From NCBI RefSeq assembly GCF_000335475.2, contig NZ_ANAH02000064.1, positions 558,001 to 622,000 on the forward strand: a stretch of 64,000 bases of DNA, given 5' to 3'. The translations under genes were made by a program, and so were the position numbers. Every line of letters starts with the position of its first letter. Within the stretch, counting starts at the first letter, position 1. The DNA is from Cystobacter fuscus DSM 2262 (GTDB taxonomy: Bacteria; Myxococcota; Myxococcia; Myxococcales; Myxococcaceae). The notes below the pieces were generated by a model. It was not told the origin of the DNA. It was given only the letters and a program-made list of their open reading frames with translations, and ran no database searches. Below are positions 1 to 9,069 of the stretch, piece by piece.

Positions 1-1460
1 CGCGCCGCCTCGGGGATTGGCACCACGAGGAGGAGCTCGTGCTCGCGCTCATCACCAGCGCGCGCCTGAGCCACGAGCCCGCGCTCGCCCGGGCCTATCT
101 GGACGAGTACCTGCAACGCGCACCGGAGCACTGCGAGCGGCGCGCGGACTACCACCATCAACGCGCGCTCCTGGCCATCGAGGCGCTGGACGTGGAGGCG
201 GCACGGCGCGAGGTGGCGCGGGCTCGCGAGTGCGCGGCGCCGCCTTCCCTGTTCGAGCTCGCCGTCTACGGTGATCTCCTGCGCTTCGGCACGACCGGGG
301 ACGAGCGCGCGTACGTGGCGCGGCGGCTGGAGTTGTTGCGCGAGGAGGCGTCGTTCACGCCGGGCGCGCGGCTGCTGCTGGAGCAGATGGGGGCGCGCAT
401 CCTCATCGAGACGGATCGGCGCGAGGGGCAGCGACGCCTGCGCGAGATCATCGCGGCGGCCTTGCCCCTGCGCGCCACGGACATCGAGGCGCGCAAGGCC
501 TGGTCCTACGCCCACCAGACGCTGGTGATGGATGCCGGGAAGGCGGGGGAGTTCGACGAGGCCCTCCGCGTGCTCGCCGCCGGACAGGAGCGCGCCGCGC
601 CGGCCTCGTGCCTGCTCGCGGTGGCGGGGCAGGACGAGCGCGTCCTCTTCGTGGCGCGTGGCGCCCGGGGGGACGTGCGGGGCGAGTACCTGGGGCAGCG
701 CACCCGTCCGCTCCTCGAGGACTTCCCCGCGGTGCCCCCGGCGGTGTTGGAGCAACTCGCGGGGTGTGACGCCGTGCGGGTGCTCGCCGAGCCCGTGATC
801 CTGGGACGTCCCGGACTGCTGGGACCCGAGCGGGCCTGGAGCTACCTGGTCCCCGGGGGCGGCGAGCAGAAGGTGCCCGAGGCCGGACTTCCTCCCAAGC
901 ACGTGGTGGTGTCGGATGTGGAGCCGCCGGCCACGCTCGGTCTGCCGCGCCTGCTGCCGTGGAACCGCGCGCCGCGACCGGGAGAGTTCCTCCTGCGGGG
1001 TGCGTCGGCCACTCCCGACGCGGTCCTGGCGGAGCTCGAGGACGCCACCGAGGTGGAGTTCCATGCGCACGGCTTGATCCGCTCGGGCTTCTCCGACGCG
1101 TCCTTCCTCGCGCTGTCGCCCGAGTCCGACGGCCGCTACGCGTTGACGGTCTCGGACCTCCAGGGGATTTCGCTCCGGGGCGCGCCGCTGGTGCTGCTCG
1201 CTGCGTGCCGCGCCAATGGGGGCGCCCTGCGCTACTACGCCGTGGCGAGCCTGCCCGCGGCGTTCATCCAGGCGGGTGCCCGGTCCGTGGTGGCTCCCGC
1301 CTCGCCCATCCCCGATGAGCAAGGAGGCGCCTTCTTCCAGGCCCTGCTCGACGAGGTAGGGCGGGGAGCGACACCCGCCCAGGCCCTGGCGAGGACGCGC
1401 TCCGTCTGGCTGCGCGACAGACCGGCCCCGTGGGTGTCGGAACTCGTGCTTTTCGAATGA
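1..1460 (+). CDS. CHAT domain protein (5' end outside window)
   Basis: The reading frame is open from the first bases of the window, so the N-terminus is missing. The visible part is at least 485 residues. The first third is alanine/arginine-rich and helical in character, possibly TPR-like. The last ~130 residues form a CHAT (caspase-like) domain: a His in FHAHG and, about 45 residues on, a Cys in LLAACRANGG are the expected catalytic dyad, followed by the SVVAPASPIPD segment typical of the family. CHAT proteins are caspase/separase-like peptidases, often fused to TPR repeats. Substrate and partners cannot be read here because upstream genes are out of view. CHAT assignment is good; activity is inferred from the dyad. 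Confidence 0.85.
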   Translation, partial: RRLGDWHHEEELVLALITSARLSHEPALARAYLDEYLQRAPEHCERRADYHHQRALLAIEALDVEAARREVARARECAAPPSLFELAVYGDLLRFGTTGDERAYVARRLELLREEASFTPGARLLLEQMGARILIETDRREGQRRLREIIAAALPLRATDIEARKAWSYAHQTLVMDAGKAGEFDEALRVLAAGQERAAPASCLLAVAGQDERVLFVARGARGDVRGEYLGQRTRPLLEDFPAVPPAVLEQLAGCDAVRVLAEPVILGRPGLLGPERAWSYLVPGGGEQKVPEAGLPPKHVVVSDVEPPATLGLPRLLPWNRAPRPGEFLLRGASATPDAVLAELEDATEVEFHAHGLIRSGFSDASFLALSPESDGRYALTVSDLQGISLRGAPLVLLAACRANGGALRYYAVASLPAAFIQAGARSVVAPASPIPDEQGGAFFQALLDEVGRGATPAQALARTRSVWLRDRPAPWVSELVLFE

Positions 1461-1527
1461 GGGAATATCCGCGCCCCCCGGCGTAGAGAGGGTGGACGTT
1501 CACCTCGAACAGCAGGGGAGATGGGTC

Positions 1528-2007
1528 ATGAAGCAGGGTTTTCTCGTGGTGGTTCTGCTGAGCGGCATGGCGGGGAGCGCGGGAGCGGCGGAGCTTGCCT
1601 GGGCGAGAAACCCGCCCTCGGGGAACGCGTTCACGCGGGCGGCCGCCGAGGACGATGACTTCCAGCGCGTGGGACCCGAGACCTTCGATCTCGCGGTGCG
1701 GCCGAGGGATGGGCGGGGACTGCTCATCTACCGATACTACCGCGCCAGGATGAGCGCGGTCCTGGTGGAGCGCGTGGCGGAGATCGACATCCGGATCAGG
1801 ACCGGGGGGTTCAGCAGTGTGTCCGACACGAAGATCGTCCTGACTCCCGAGGGGTACAAGAAGCCCATTCCGCCCCAGCCTCCGGGTGGGGAGCCCATCT
1901 GGGTGCTGCCCGACGTGGAGCGCCGGGCCGCCCTCGCGGCCGTCTGGGCCGTCGATTCGGGGGGCACGGTGATTTCCATCGGACAACTCCCGGCGCTCAC
2001 GCGCTGA
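1528..2007 (+). CDS. Hypothetical secreted protein
   Basis: This is a 159-residue protein. I chose the ATG at 1528 because an AGGGGAG ribosome-binding site lies just upstream (1514-1520) and the protein then begins with a clean signal peptide: MKQ, a hydrophobic stretch rich in V/L/G, then an AGAAE cleavage region. The in-frame GTG at 1492 would put a charged stretch ahead of the signal. The mature part (~135 residues) is mixed alpha/beta in composition with no cysteines or motif I recognise. It follows the CHAT gene by about 70 bases and may be co-transcribed. Function unknown. Confidence 0.65.
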   Translation: MKQGFLVVVLLSGMAGSAGAAELAWARNPPSGNAFTRAAAEDDDFQRVGPETFDLAVRPRDGRGLLIYRYYRARMSAVLVERVAEIDIRIRTGGFSSVSDTKIVLTPEGYKKPIPPQPPGGEPIWVLPDVERRAALAAVWAVDSGGTVISIGQLPALTR

Positions 2008-2008
2008 G

Positions 2009-2038
2009 TGCCTGGCTCCCCGCCCACCAGGGGAGGCA
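2009..2038 (+). terminator. Weak hairpin after the secreted-protein gene
   Basis: TGCCT (2009-2013) pairs with AGGCA (2034-2038), and CCCC (2018-2021) with GGGG (2030-2033), leaving GGCT bulged. It starts 2 bases after the stop codon at 2007. It is followed by GCGCATTTCTCC, which is only weakly T-rich. Confidence 0.35.
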
Positions 2039-2082
2039 GCGCATTTCTCCTCCGGGCAATGGCGCGGTAGCGTGCGGGCCGG

Positions 2083-2901
2083 ATGGACAACGCCCTGATT
2101 CGCGCGCTCGTGTGTCTTGCTCTGCTGTGGTCCGTGACGGTGCGGGCGGAGGAGGGGAGACCCGATGCCGCCGCCCGCTCCCGCACCGTGCTCCTGCTGG
2201 GTGACAGCCTGATCGTCACCAGCTTCGGAGAGTCTCTCGAACAACTGCTGAACGCGCAGCCGGGAGTGCGCGCGGTGCGGCGGGCGAAGTCCTCCACGGG
2301 ACTGGCCCGTCCCGACTTCTTCGACTGGATGAAGGTCGGGCGGGAGGAAGTGGAGCGCCATCAACCCGACGTCGTCGTCGTCATCCTGGGCGGCAACGAC
2401 GGGCAGGGGCTCACGGATGAGCAGGGCAGGGCGCAGGTGCAGTGGGGCGCGTCCGGGTGGGAGGCCGCCTATCAGCAGCGGGCCACGGAGTTCCTGCGCA
2501 CGTTGTCGGCTCCGGGGCGCAAGGTGCTCTGGGTGGAGTTGCCCTTCACCGGCCTGCCCCGCTTCGAGCGCAAGCTGGAGATCATCCGCCGGGTGCTGCG
2601 CGAGTCGGTGCGGAGCGACAGCGCGTCGACGCACCTGGAGACGCGGCCCTTCTTCGTCGATGCCAGGGGCCGCCTGTTGCGCGAGGCCCCCGTCGAGGGC
2701 TTCCGCAAGCCCATGCGGCTGCGCATGACGGATGGGGTGCACTTCACCGTGGCCGGGGGCCGCTACTTCGCGAACAAGGTGCACCCGGTGGTGATGTCGT
2801 TGCTGGAGGCTCCCCGCGAGCAGGCCGCCGCCCCCACGGGCTCGCGCGAGGCGGAGAGCACCTCGCTCGTGCCCTCTCCCCTGGTGCGCGGCACCCCGTG
2901 A
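2083..2901 (+). CDS. SGNH/GDSL-family hydrolase (DUF459-like), secreted
   Basis: This 272-residue protein has an N-terminal signal sequence. It carries the SGNH-hydrolase blocks: LLLGDSL (nucleophile Ser, about residue 45), an oxyanion GGND block (about residue 105), and a C-terminal DGVHFTVAGG block holding the catalytic Asp and His. The lack of a strict GDSxxxG and the overall length resemble the DUF459 branch, which occurs with cell-envelope acyl transfer or deacylation. Such enzymes remove or move ester-linked acyl groups on sugars or lipids in the periplasm; the substrate is not deducible. The 30-residue tail is Ser/Pro/Ala-rich and probably unstructured. It converges with the small membrane-protein gene at 2918. 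Confidence 0.8.
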   Translation: MDNALIRALVCLALLWSVTVRAEEGRPDAAARSRTVLLLGDSLIVTSFGESLEQLLNAQPGVRAVRRAKSSTGLARPDFFDWMKVGREEVERHQPDVVVVILGGNDGQGLTDEQGRAQVQWGASGWEAAYQQRATEFLRTLSAPGRKVLWVELPFTGLPRFERKLEIIRRVLRESVRSDSASTHLETRPFFVDARGRLLREAPVEGFRKPMRLRMTDGVHFTVAGGRYFANKVHPVVMSLLEAPREQAAAPTGSREAESTSLVPSPLVRGTP

Positions 2902-2917
2902 CGCGGGGCGGCGAGCT

Positions 2918-3133
2918 TCACGTGCCCGAGACGTCCGGAGGGGGCGGGGCCGCCTTGCGCTTGGGAATCAAAGAGCGGCGCGGTGACCCCTTGATGGCGT
3001 AGCCCAGCAGCATGGACATGGGCAGCAGCATGCCCAGTCCCTGGGTGAGATCCTTGGGCGGATGGGCCACGGCACCGAGCGCCATCGCGGCGAAGAGCAG
3101 ACCACACACCAGGCGTATGAGAAGGGCGTTCAC
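2918..3133 (-). CDS. Small two-helix membrane protein, unknown
   Basis: This 71-residue protein has two hydrophobic segments (residues ~3-23 and ~32-47) followed by a basic, proline-rich tail containing KRK and PPPP. It begins with ATG at 3133 and is preceded on the minus strand by a GGAG-like site. No family recognised. It ends 16 bases from the convergent hydrolase gene. It is divergent from the lipase-like gene at 3335, so the ~200 bases between them should carry both promoters; I see TTGACG at about 3199 but no convincing -10 partner. Confidence 0.6.
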   Translation of the reverse strand: MNALLIRLVCGLLFAAMALGAVAHPPKDLTQGLGMLLPMSMLLGYAIKGSPRRSLIPKRKAAPPPPDVSGT

Positions 3134-3334
3134 CGCATTGCTCCTTGGGGGCGGAAGGCGGAGATAACCCTATCAATTCCGAGCCGCACGGGATCAATTC
3201 TTGACGCGCCCGGTCGAGGCAATCGCCCTTCACTGGGAGGCTGGAGAATCCCTGTCGCCGTTCTGTTAAAGTCGCTTGCTCTCTCGACCGCTGTGCGGGG
3301 CCGTGCTCTCGACGGCCTCTCCAGGAGGTTCTCC

Positions 3335-4717
3335 ATGCATTTGTTTCACAGGTCAGGCCTGGCGCTCGCCACGGCCTGCGCGGCGCTGCTTTGCGTCAAC
3401 GGCGAAGCCCAGGCCGCGGGTCCCGGCGTGGTCTTCATCCATGGGACAGGCGATCAATCGGTCAGCTCGGCGACGACGGGCTACTGGACGCAGAGCGCCC
3501 TCACCACGATGAGCAATGGTCTGCCCTACCTCGTCGTGGGCTATCCCGGTGCCAGCTGCGCGGGCTTCAGCCAGTGCAGCTGGGGCTCCATCGTCGACCA
3601 GATCGTCCCCTGGGTGAACGCCAAGGGCATCACCAGCTTCACCGTCATCACCCACTCGAACGGCTCGAGCCCGGTGCGCTACATGCTCGGCCACACCGGC
3701 GCGGTGAGCGCCCAGGGCAACGTCGTCAGTGCCGTGACGAGCAAGATTTCCCAGGTCATCTTCTCGGCGCCGGACCTGGCGGGCACGCCGCTGGCCGACA
3801 AGGTGACCACCAGCGGCTCCTTCCTCAACATCGCCAACAGCGTCGTCGAGTTCTTCGGCGGTGGCAGCTACAACAACCCGGCCGTGGTGCAGCAGCGCAC
3901 GGACAACATGCGCCTGTACAACTCCAACGGCACCTTCGCCGGTGCCCAGGGCGCCACGTCGGTGGGCGGCAAGCCCATCTCCGTGGTGCGCGGCAACAAG
4001 GTCTACGCCAACCTCTTCTCCAGCGACGCGCACTGCGGCGGCTACCTCTACGCCGTGGGCCTCAAGGCGGCGGCGCTGCTCGGCTGGGGCAGCTGGAACG
4101 CCAGCACCGACGGCTTCATTGGCGCGGACAGCTCGGGCTACTTCGGCAACATCATCATCGACGACGGGCGCCTCAACCATCACCAGTCGCGCCGGGGCTG
4201 CCACAACAGCGGCTCGCTCATCGCCAAGAAGGTGGCCAACGCCTCCATCCCCGCGCCCTCGCAGCAGACGTGGCCCCCGGAGACCAACGTGCTGGCCGCC
4301 GGTCAGGCCTGCAACAACTACTACTCGGGCTACGCCTACGACTACTCCACCGGAAACACGGTCTGGAAGTATGGCTGCACCAGCGCGGATCTCACCAACG
4401 GCTACCCCGAGCCGGACTGCCTCGTCGCCTACGGCTACTCCAGCTCCTACCGCATCCCGAGCACGGCGAGCTGGAACCCGTACCTCAATGCCGCCAGCTA
4501 CTCCACCGCGGGCGAGGTCTGCCCCGACTCGTGGCAGGGCGATGGCATCTGCGACGCGTGCCTGGTGGCCAAGTATGGCTTCGACGCCGCCGTGGGCTCG
4601 ACGGGCGCCAATGACTGTGTCCAGGCGCCTCCGGGCGGCTCCAACTTCTGCGGCGCGCTGTCCTGGGACTACACCCTGAACCGCGAGAACTACTCCGTCG
4701 TCGAGGCCCTTCACTGA
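3335..4717 (+). CDS. Secreted alpha/beta hydrolase, lipase-like
   Basis: This is a 460-residue protein. The start at 3335 is fixed by a strong AGGAGG site at 3323-3328 and by a signal peptide ending in AQA/AG. Mature residues begin with a lipase-type oxyanion strand (VVFIHGTGD); the nucleophile elbow is THSNGSS (Ser in H-S-N-G), and a late DGRLNHHQSR segment may give the catalytic His. These features suggest an extracellular esterase/lipase of the alpha/beta-hydrolase fold. The C-terminal ~150 residues are rich in Tyr, Ser, Asn and Cys, with a GDGICDACL block that looks disulfide-bonded. Its stop codon shares a base with the start of the next gene, so the two are translationally coupled. The substrate is unknown. 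Confidence 0.75.
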   Translation: MHLFHRSGLALATACAALLCVNGEAQAAGPGVVFIHGTGDQSVSSATTGYWTQSALTTMSNGLPYLVVGYPGASCAGFSQCSWGSIVDQIVPWVNAKGITSFTVITHSNGSSPVRYMLGHTGAVSAQGNVVSAVTSKISQVIFSAPDLAGTPLADKVTTSGSFLNIANSVVEFFGGGSYNNPAVVQQRTDNMRLYNSNGTFAGAQGATSVGGKPISVVRGNKVYANLFSSDAHCGGYLYAVGLKAAALLGWGSWNASTDGFIGADSSGYFGNIIIDDGRLNHHQSRRGCHNSGSLIAKKVANASIPAPSQQTWPPETNVLAAGQACNNYYSGYAYDYSTGNTVWKYGCTSADLTNGYPEPDCLVAYGYSSSYRIPSTASWNPYLNAASYSTAGEVCPDSWQGDGICDACLVAKYGFDAAVGSTGANDCVQAPPGGSNFCGALSWDYTLNRENYSVVEALH

Positions 4718-6120
4718 TGCTCCCCCGAGAGTCCAAGACCATGACCTTTCCACGCTCCCTCGTTCAGTCCTCCGGCTGGGCCCTGGCGGTGGTGCTCCTC
4801 GGCGGCTTCACCCCGACGGCCCCCGAGCCCTCCATGAGCCTGGCCACGAGCGCCCGGCGCGTCGCGGGCGATGTCGCTCCCGCGCGTCTGTTCCCGCGCG
4901 AAGTGCGTGAGCCCCTCGCTCCGGGCCTCGTCTCGGTGTCCAACCCCGGCGCGCCCCAGCAGCCGCTCGCGCCGCCCCTCGCGCCAGAGACCCGGAGCTC
5001 CAAGTCCACCGTGCTGCACGTGGCCCCGGGCTCGGCGCCCCAGCAGCTCTCGCTGCCCATCGACACGCCCGAGGACGCCTGGGTGATGTTCATCCCCAAG
5101 GGCACGGACGCCCAGCGCGGCGAGCGGGCGCTGCGGGACATGCAGATGTTCGACCCCCGCGGCGTGCGCGCGGACGTGCGCGCGGCGCGCTCCGCCGAGG
5201 ACGCCCTGGGGCTGAATGCCTCGCGCCTGAAGGCCGAGGGCATCTCCCGGCCCGTCACCCTGATGCGCATGGGCCGGGACATGGGCGCGGGCGCCTATCA
5301 GGTGCGGGTGGGCGCCGAGGCGGCCCGCGTGGGCATGGCCATCGAGGTGCGCCTGCCGTCCTCTCCCATCGAGCTGTCGCTCACCGCCTCGGCCATGCAG
5401 TTCTTCCCGGGCGAGGAGGGCCACGTGACGGTGGACCTGCGCTCCACGGCCCGGCTGGAGAAGGTGCGCTTCGAGGCCACGCTCTACAACCCGCGCTTCG
5501 AGAAGGATCGGGCGGTGCCGGTGGTCCGGGTGGGCCAGGAGTACCGGGCGCTCGTCTCGCGCGTGCTGAGCGAGCGGGATGAGCCGGGTGCGTGGGTGCT
5601 CGAGGTTCGCGCGACGGGTCGCTCGGAGGGCGAGGACTTCGACCGCCTGGCGCAGACGTCGGTGGGCTTCGCGGTGCCCACGGCGCGCATCGTCTCGGCG
5701 GGGCGTCCGCGCCTGGTGCGCGACGCGGCCGGCAAGGTGGCGGCCTTCGAGGTGGACGTGGAGCTGGAGAGCCAGGCACGCGATCGCTACGAGGTGTCGG
5801 GCACGCTGGTGGCCACGGATCGCCAGGGCGGTGAGCGGCCGGTGGCCGAGGCACAGGTGACGGACCAGCTCGGCGTGGGCTCGCACACCGTGACGTTGCG
5901 CTTCGACGCGGGCCACGTGGGCCTGTCGCGGATGGAAGGCGCCTATGCCCTGCGCGAGCTGCGGCTCTTCTCGCTGGGCACCAACGCCTTGTACCACCGC
6001 CTGGGCCGGGGACTGGAGCTGCGCATGCCGGCGGCGAGCGTCGCCGAGTTCGCCGCGCCGGTGATGACGCCCGCCATCGAGCACCGGTTGAAGGCGGGCG
6101 ACTTCAACGTCCTGCCGTAG
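4717..6120 (+). CDS. DUF4785-like secreted protein
   Basis: The gene overlaps the preceding hydrolase stop (TGATG), so ATG 4717 is likely, giving 467 residues; ATG 4741 is an alternative that starts directly at the signal peptide. After the signal sequence comes a Pro/Ala-rich stretch, then a domain of about 120 residues (SKSTVLHVAPG... to ...YQVRVG), then two beta-rich Ig-like segments (LTASAMQFFPGEEGHVTVDLRS onward). The layout resembles DUF4785 proteins found next to secreted hydrolases; that name is from memory and not verified. Coupling to the lipase-like gene suggests a partner or chaperone-like role outside the cell, which is inference. Confidence 0.6.
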   Translation: MLPRESKTMTFPRSLVQSSGWALAVVLLGGFTPTAPEPSMSLATSARRVAGDVAPARLFPREVREPLAPGLVSVSNPGAPQQPLAPPLAPETRSSKSTVLHVAPGSAPQQLSLPIDTPEDAWVMFIPKGTDAQRGERALRDMQMFDPRGVRADVRAARSAEDALGLNASRLKAEGISRPVTLMRMGRDMGAGAYQVRVGAEAARVGMAIEVRLPSSPIELSLTASAMQFFPGEEGHVTVDLRSTARLEKVRFEATLYNPRFEKDRAVPVVRVGQEYRALVSRVLSERDEPGAWVLEVRATGRSEGEDFDRLAQTSVGFAVPTARIVSAGRPRLVRDAAGKVAAFEVDVELESQARDRYEVSGTLVATDRQGGERPVAEAQVTDQLGVGSHTVTLRFDAGHVGLSRMEGAYALRELRLFSLGTNALYHRLGRGLELRMPAASVAEFAAPVMTPAIEHRLKAGDFNVLP

Positions 6121-6133
6121 TCCCGTGCCGGCC

Positions 6134-6159
6134 GGCCGCTGGCCCTCCCGCCAGCGGTC
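6134..6159 (+). terminator. Hairpin after the DUF4785-like gene
   Basis: The 8-bp stem CCGCTGGC/GCCAGCGG (6136-6143 with 6150-6157) extends two more pairs outward with one G-U. It begins 14 bases after the stop codon. There is no T-tract, so if it terminates transcription the efficiency is uncertain. Confidence 0.45.
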
Positions 6160-6480
6160 GGGCCCTCTGGCGCCCGGCCGCCCATCGAGCGTCTGACACC
6201 CCGCCCCGCGCTTCGCTCGTCCGAGCGGGCGGGGGAGCGGTCGCGGCCAGGCGCTGTCAATCCCGAAATGTTCCTCCACCCCCCGCGCCCGAGTCGAGTG
6301 GTGACTGGAAGGCTTTTCCCTCGCGGGGGGTTCGTGTGCTCTTTGTGGACTGATGAACGATCCACCCGCCGAGAGCCGGGTTCTGGAATGGGAGCGACAC
6401 GTTTGGGTAAAAGCGCCACCGGGCTGGATCAGTTGTTGGTCCCAGGTACGGGAGAGGGGGGCGCGGGCCCTCGTGGAAAT
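6160..6480. other. Non-coding gap upstream of the hybrid kinase
   Basis: About 320 bases lie between the hairpin and the kinase start. The left half is C/G-rich with short self-complementary runs (CGCTCG...CGAGCG near 6210-6225). The right half is less G+C-rich and could hold the kinase promoter, but I find no convincing sigma-70 or sigma-54 elements. In-frame starts upstream of 6481 (ATG 6388) exist, but the sequence before 6481 does not resemble PAS-domain coding sequence. Confidence 0.5.
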
Positions 6481-9069
6481 ATGTCCGTGACTATTGACTA
6501 TCAGAGGATCTTCAACCTCTCGCCCAACCCCTACATGATCCTGGACCGTGAGCTGCGCTACGTGGCGGCCAACGAGGCCTACCTGAGCGTCACGGCGAGC
6601 CGGTTCGAGGACATCGTGGGTCAGTACGTCCTGGCGGCGTTTCCCAACGATCCGAACGATCCGGACAACCTCCCGGCGCGCATGCTGCGCGAGTCGTTCG
6701 AGCGGGTGCTGAAGCGGCGGACCCCGGACACGCTGGCGCTCATTCCCTACCGGGTGCCCCTGCATACGCCCGAGGGCATCGTCGTCCGGGATCGTTTCTG
6801 GAGTGCCACCCACACGCCGCTGCTCGACGAGCGGGGCGAGGTGGCCTTCATCCTCCAGCACACCGTGGACGTGACGGAGTTGCAGGAGCTCAAGCGCACG
6901 GTGCGTGCCGTGCGGGTGGCGCAGGAAGACGGGGCCTCCCAGGCTCAACTCGAGGCCGGCGTGCTCCACCGCGCGCGCAGTGTCCAGGATGCCAACCGCA
7001 CGCTGGATGAGGAGCGCAACCGGCTGCGCCGGCTGTTCGAGCAGGCACCGGGTTTCGTGACGGTCTTGCGCGGGCCCAACCTCGTCTTCGAGATGAGCAA
7101 CCCCGCCTACTACCAGCTCGTGGGCCACCGGGACATCATTGGCAAGCCGCTGCGCGAGGCGCTCCCGGAGACGGTGGAGCAGGGCTTCCAGGCGCTGCTG
7201 GAGAAGGTGCTCACGACGGGGGAGCCGTTCGTCGGCCAGGGCATGCTGGTGCGCCTGCAGCGCACGCCGGACGCGCCGCTCAGCGACGTGTACGTCGACT
7301 TCGTGTACCAGCCCATCATCGAGCCGGATGGGACCATCTCGGGCGTCTTCGCCCAGGGGCAGGACGTCACCGAGCAGAAGCGCGCCCAGGACGAGCTGCG
7401 CCGCTACCAGGAGCACCTGGAGGAGCTGGTGCGCGAGCGCACCCAGGCGCTCGAGCAGAGCGAGGCCGAGCGGCGCGAGACCGAGGCCGCGCTGCGGCAG
7501 GCCCAGAAGATGGAGGCGGTGGGCAAGCTGACGGGTGGGGTGGCGCACGACTTCAACAACCTGCTGCAGGTCATCGGGGGCAACCTCCAGTTGTTGCAGA
7601 ACGAGGTGGCCGGCAATGAGCGGGGCCAGCGGCGTCTGCAGACGGCGGTCGGCGCGGTGGATCGCGGCGCCAAGCTCGCCGCGCAGCTGCTCGCGTTCGC
7701 CCGGCGCCAGCCGCTCGAGCCCGTGGTCATCAACCTGGGCCGCCTGGTGCGCGGCATGGATGAGCTGTTGCGCCGCGCGCTGGGCGAGGACATCGAGGTC
7801 GAGACGGTCATCACCGGCGGGTTGTGGAACACGTTCGCCGATGCCAACCAGCTGGAGAACGTCATCCTCAACCTGGCGATCAACGCCCGGGACGCGATGG
7901 AGTCCCACGGTCGGCTGACGATCGAGGCGAGCAACGCCATGCTCGACGATCACTACGCCCACCTGCACCAGGACGTGGTGCCCGGCCAGTACGTGCTGCT
8001 GGCCATCTCCGACACGGGCTGCGGCATGTCTCCCGAGGTGCTCGAGCGCGCGTTCGAGCCCTTCTTCACCACCAAGCCCGAGGGCCGCGGCACGGGGCTG
8101 GGGCTGAGCATGGTGTACGGCTTCGTCAAGCAGACGGGGGGCCACGTGAAGATCTACAGCGAGGTGGGCCACGGCACGACGATGAAGATCTACCTGCCCC
8201 GTGCCTTCCAGGCGGAGACGGCGCCGACCGAGGTGCTCGAGGGGCCCATCGAGGGGGGCAACGAGACCATCCTGGTGGTGGAGGACGACGTCGCGGTGCG
8301 CGCCACGGCGGTGGAGATGCTCTCGGAGCTGGGCTACCGGGTGCTCAAGGCCGGGGATGCCCAGAGCGCGCTGGCCATCATCCAGAGTGGCATGGCGGTG
8401 GATCTGCTGTTCACCGACGTGGTGATGCCCGGACCGGTGCGCAGTCCCGAGCTGGCCCGGCAGGCCCGGCAGGCCCTGCCGGAGCTCGAGGTGCTGTTCA
8501 CCTCGGGCTACACGGAGAACGCCATCGTCCATGGCGGGCGGCTGGATCCGGGCGTCGCGTTGCTGGTCAAGCCCTACCGGCGCGAGGACCTGGCGCGGAA
8601 GATCCGCATGATGCTGCGCAACCGTCAGCAGCGGCAGAACGCGCGGGACATGCAGGCGCTGCGGCGTGAGCGGGTCCGGACCGCGCGTGCCCCCGAGCCC
8701 CCGAAGAAGACGCGCCTGCGCGTGCTGCTCGTGGAGGACGACGAGGACATCCGCACGTCCGCGTACGAGTTGCTGGGCATCCTCGGGCACGACGTGCTGG
8801 CGGTCCCGAGCGCGGAGGAGGCCCGCACGGCGCTGTCCACCAGCCGCTTCGACGTGCTGTTCACCGACGTGAGCCTGCCGGGCATGTCGGGGGTGGAGCT
8901 GGCGCGCGAGGCCGTGCGGCGCATTCCCGGCCTGCGCGTCATCGTCGCCTCGGGGTATGGGAACGCGACCGAGGGCCTGGACAAGGGCCTGAGCGCCGTG
9001 GTGCTGCCCAAGCCCTACGCGCTGCAGCAGATCGAGCGCGCGCTGGATCAGGTGGGCGAGGGGCTCTAG
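6481..9069 (+). CDS. Hybrid sensor histidine kinase with two PAS and two receiver domains
   Basis: About 862 residues, with no membrane segment, so probably cytoplasmic. The order is PAS (residues ~5-130), a linker, PAS (~180-300), coiled coil (~300-345), HisKA with the phospho-accepting His near residue 356 in GGVAHDFNN, and a HATPase with N-box NLAINARDAM, DTGCGM, FEPFFTTK and GTGLGLS. Two receiver domains follow, with acceptor Asp near 646 (FTDVVMP) and 796 (FTDVSLP) and conserved Lys in VKPY and PKPY; both look intact. Double receivers suggest a phosphorelay or self-regulation. ATG 6481 is preferred because the PAS domain starts right there; upstream in-frame starts add unlike sequence. 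The gene ends by overlapping the convergent carboxylase gene by 4 bases. Confidence 0.9.
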   Translation: MSVTIDYQRIFNLSPNPYMILDRELRYVAANEAYLSVTASRFEDIVGQYVLAAFPNDPNDPDNLPARMLRESFERVLKRRTPDTLALIPYRVPLHTPEGIVVRDRFWSATHTPLLDERGEVAFILQHTVDVTELQELKRTVRAVRVAQEDGASQAQLEAGVLHRARSVQDANRTLDEERNRLRRLFEQAPGFVTVLRGPNLVFEMSNPAYYQLVGHRDIIGKPLREALPETVEQGFQALLEKVLTTGEPFVGQGMLVRLQRTPDAPLSDVYVDFVYQPIIEPDGTISGVFAQGQDVTEQKRAQDELRRYQEHLEELVRERTQALEQSEAERRETEAALRQAQKMEAVGKLTGGVAHDFNNLLQVIGGNLQLLQNEVAGNERGQRRLQTAVGAVDRGAKLAAQLLAFARRQPLEPVVINLGRLVRGMDELLRRALGEDIEVETVITGGLWNTFADANQLENVILNLAINARDAMESHGRLTIEASNAMLDDHYAHLHQDVVPGQYVLLAISDTGCGMSPEVLERAFEPFFTTKPEGRGTGLGLSMVYGFVKQTGGHVKIYSEVGHGTTMKIYLPRAFQAETAPTEVLEGPIEGGNETILVVEDDVAVRATAVEMLSELGYRVLKAGDAQSALAIIQSGMAVDLLFTDVVMPGPVRSPELARQARQALPELEVLFTSGYTENAIVHGGRLDPGVALLVKPYRREDLARKIRMMLRNRQQRQNARDMQALRRERVRTARAPEPPKKTRLRVLLVEDDEDIRTSAYELLGILGHDVLAVPSAEEARTALSTSRFDVLFTDVSLPGMSGVELAREAVRRIPGLRVIVASGYGNATEGLDKGLSAVVLPKPYALQQIERALDQVGEGL

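Noticed and set aside
1264-2784. Long minus-strand frame of ~500 residues antisense to three plus-strand genes
   Set aside because: Rich in His, Arg and Pro, no domain, no ribosome site; typical antisense artefact of high G+C codon bias.
4711-8790. Antisense frame of over 1300 residues
   Set aside because: His/Leu/Arg/Gly-rich shadow of the DUF4785-like and histidine kinase genes.
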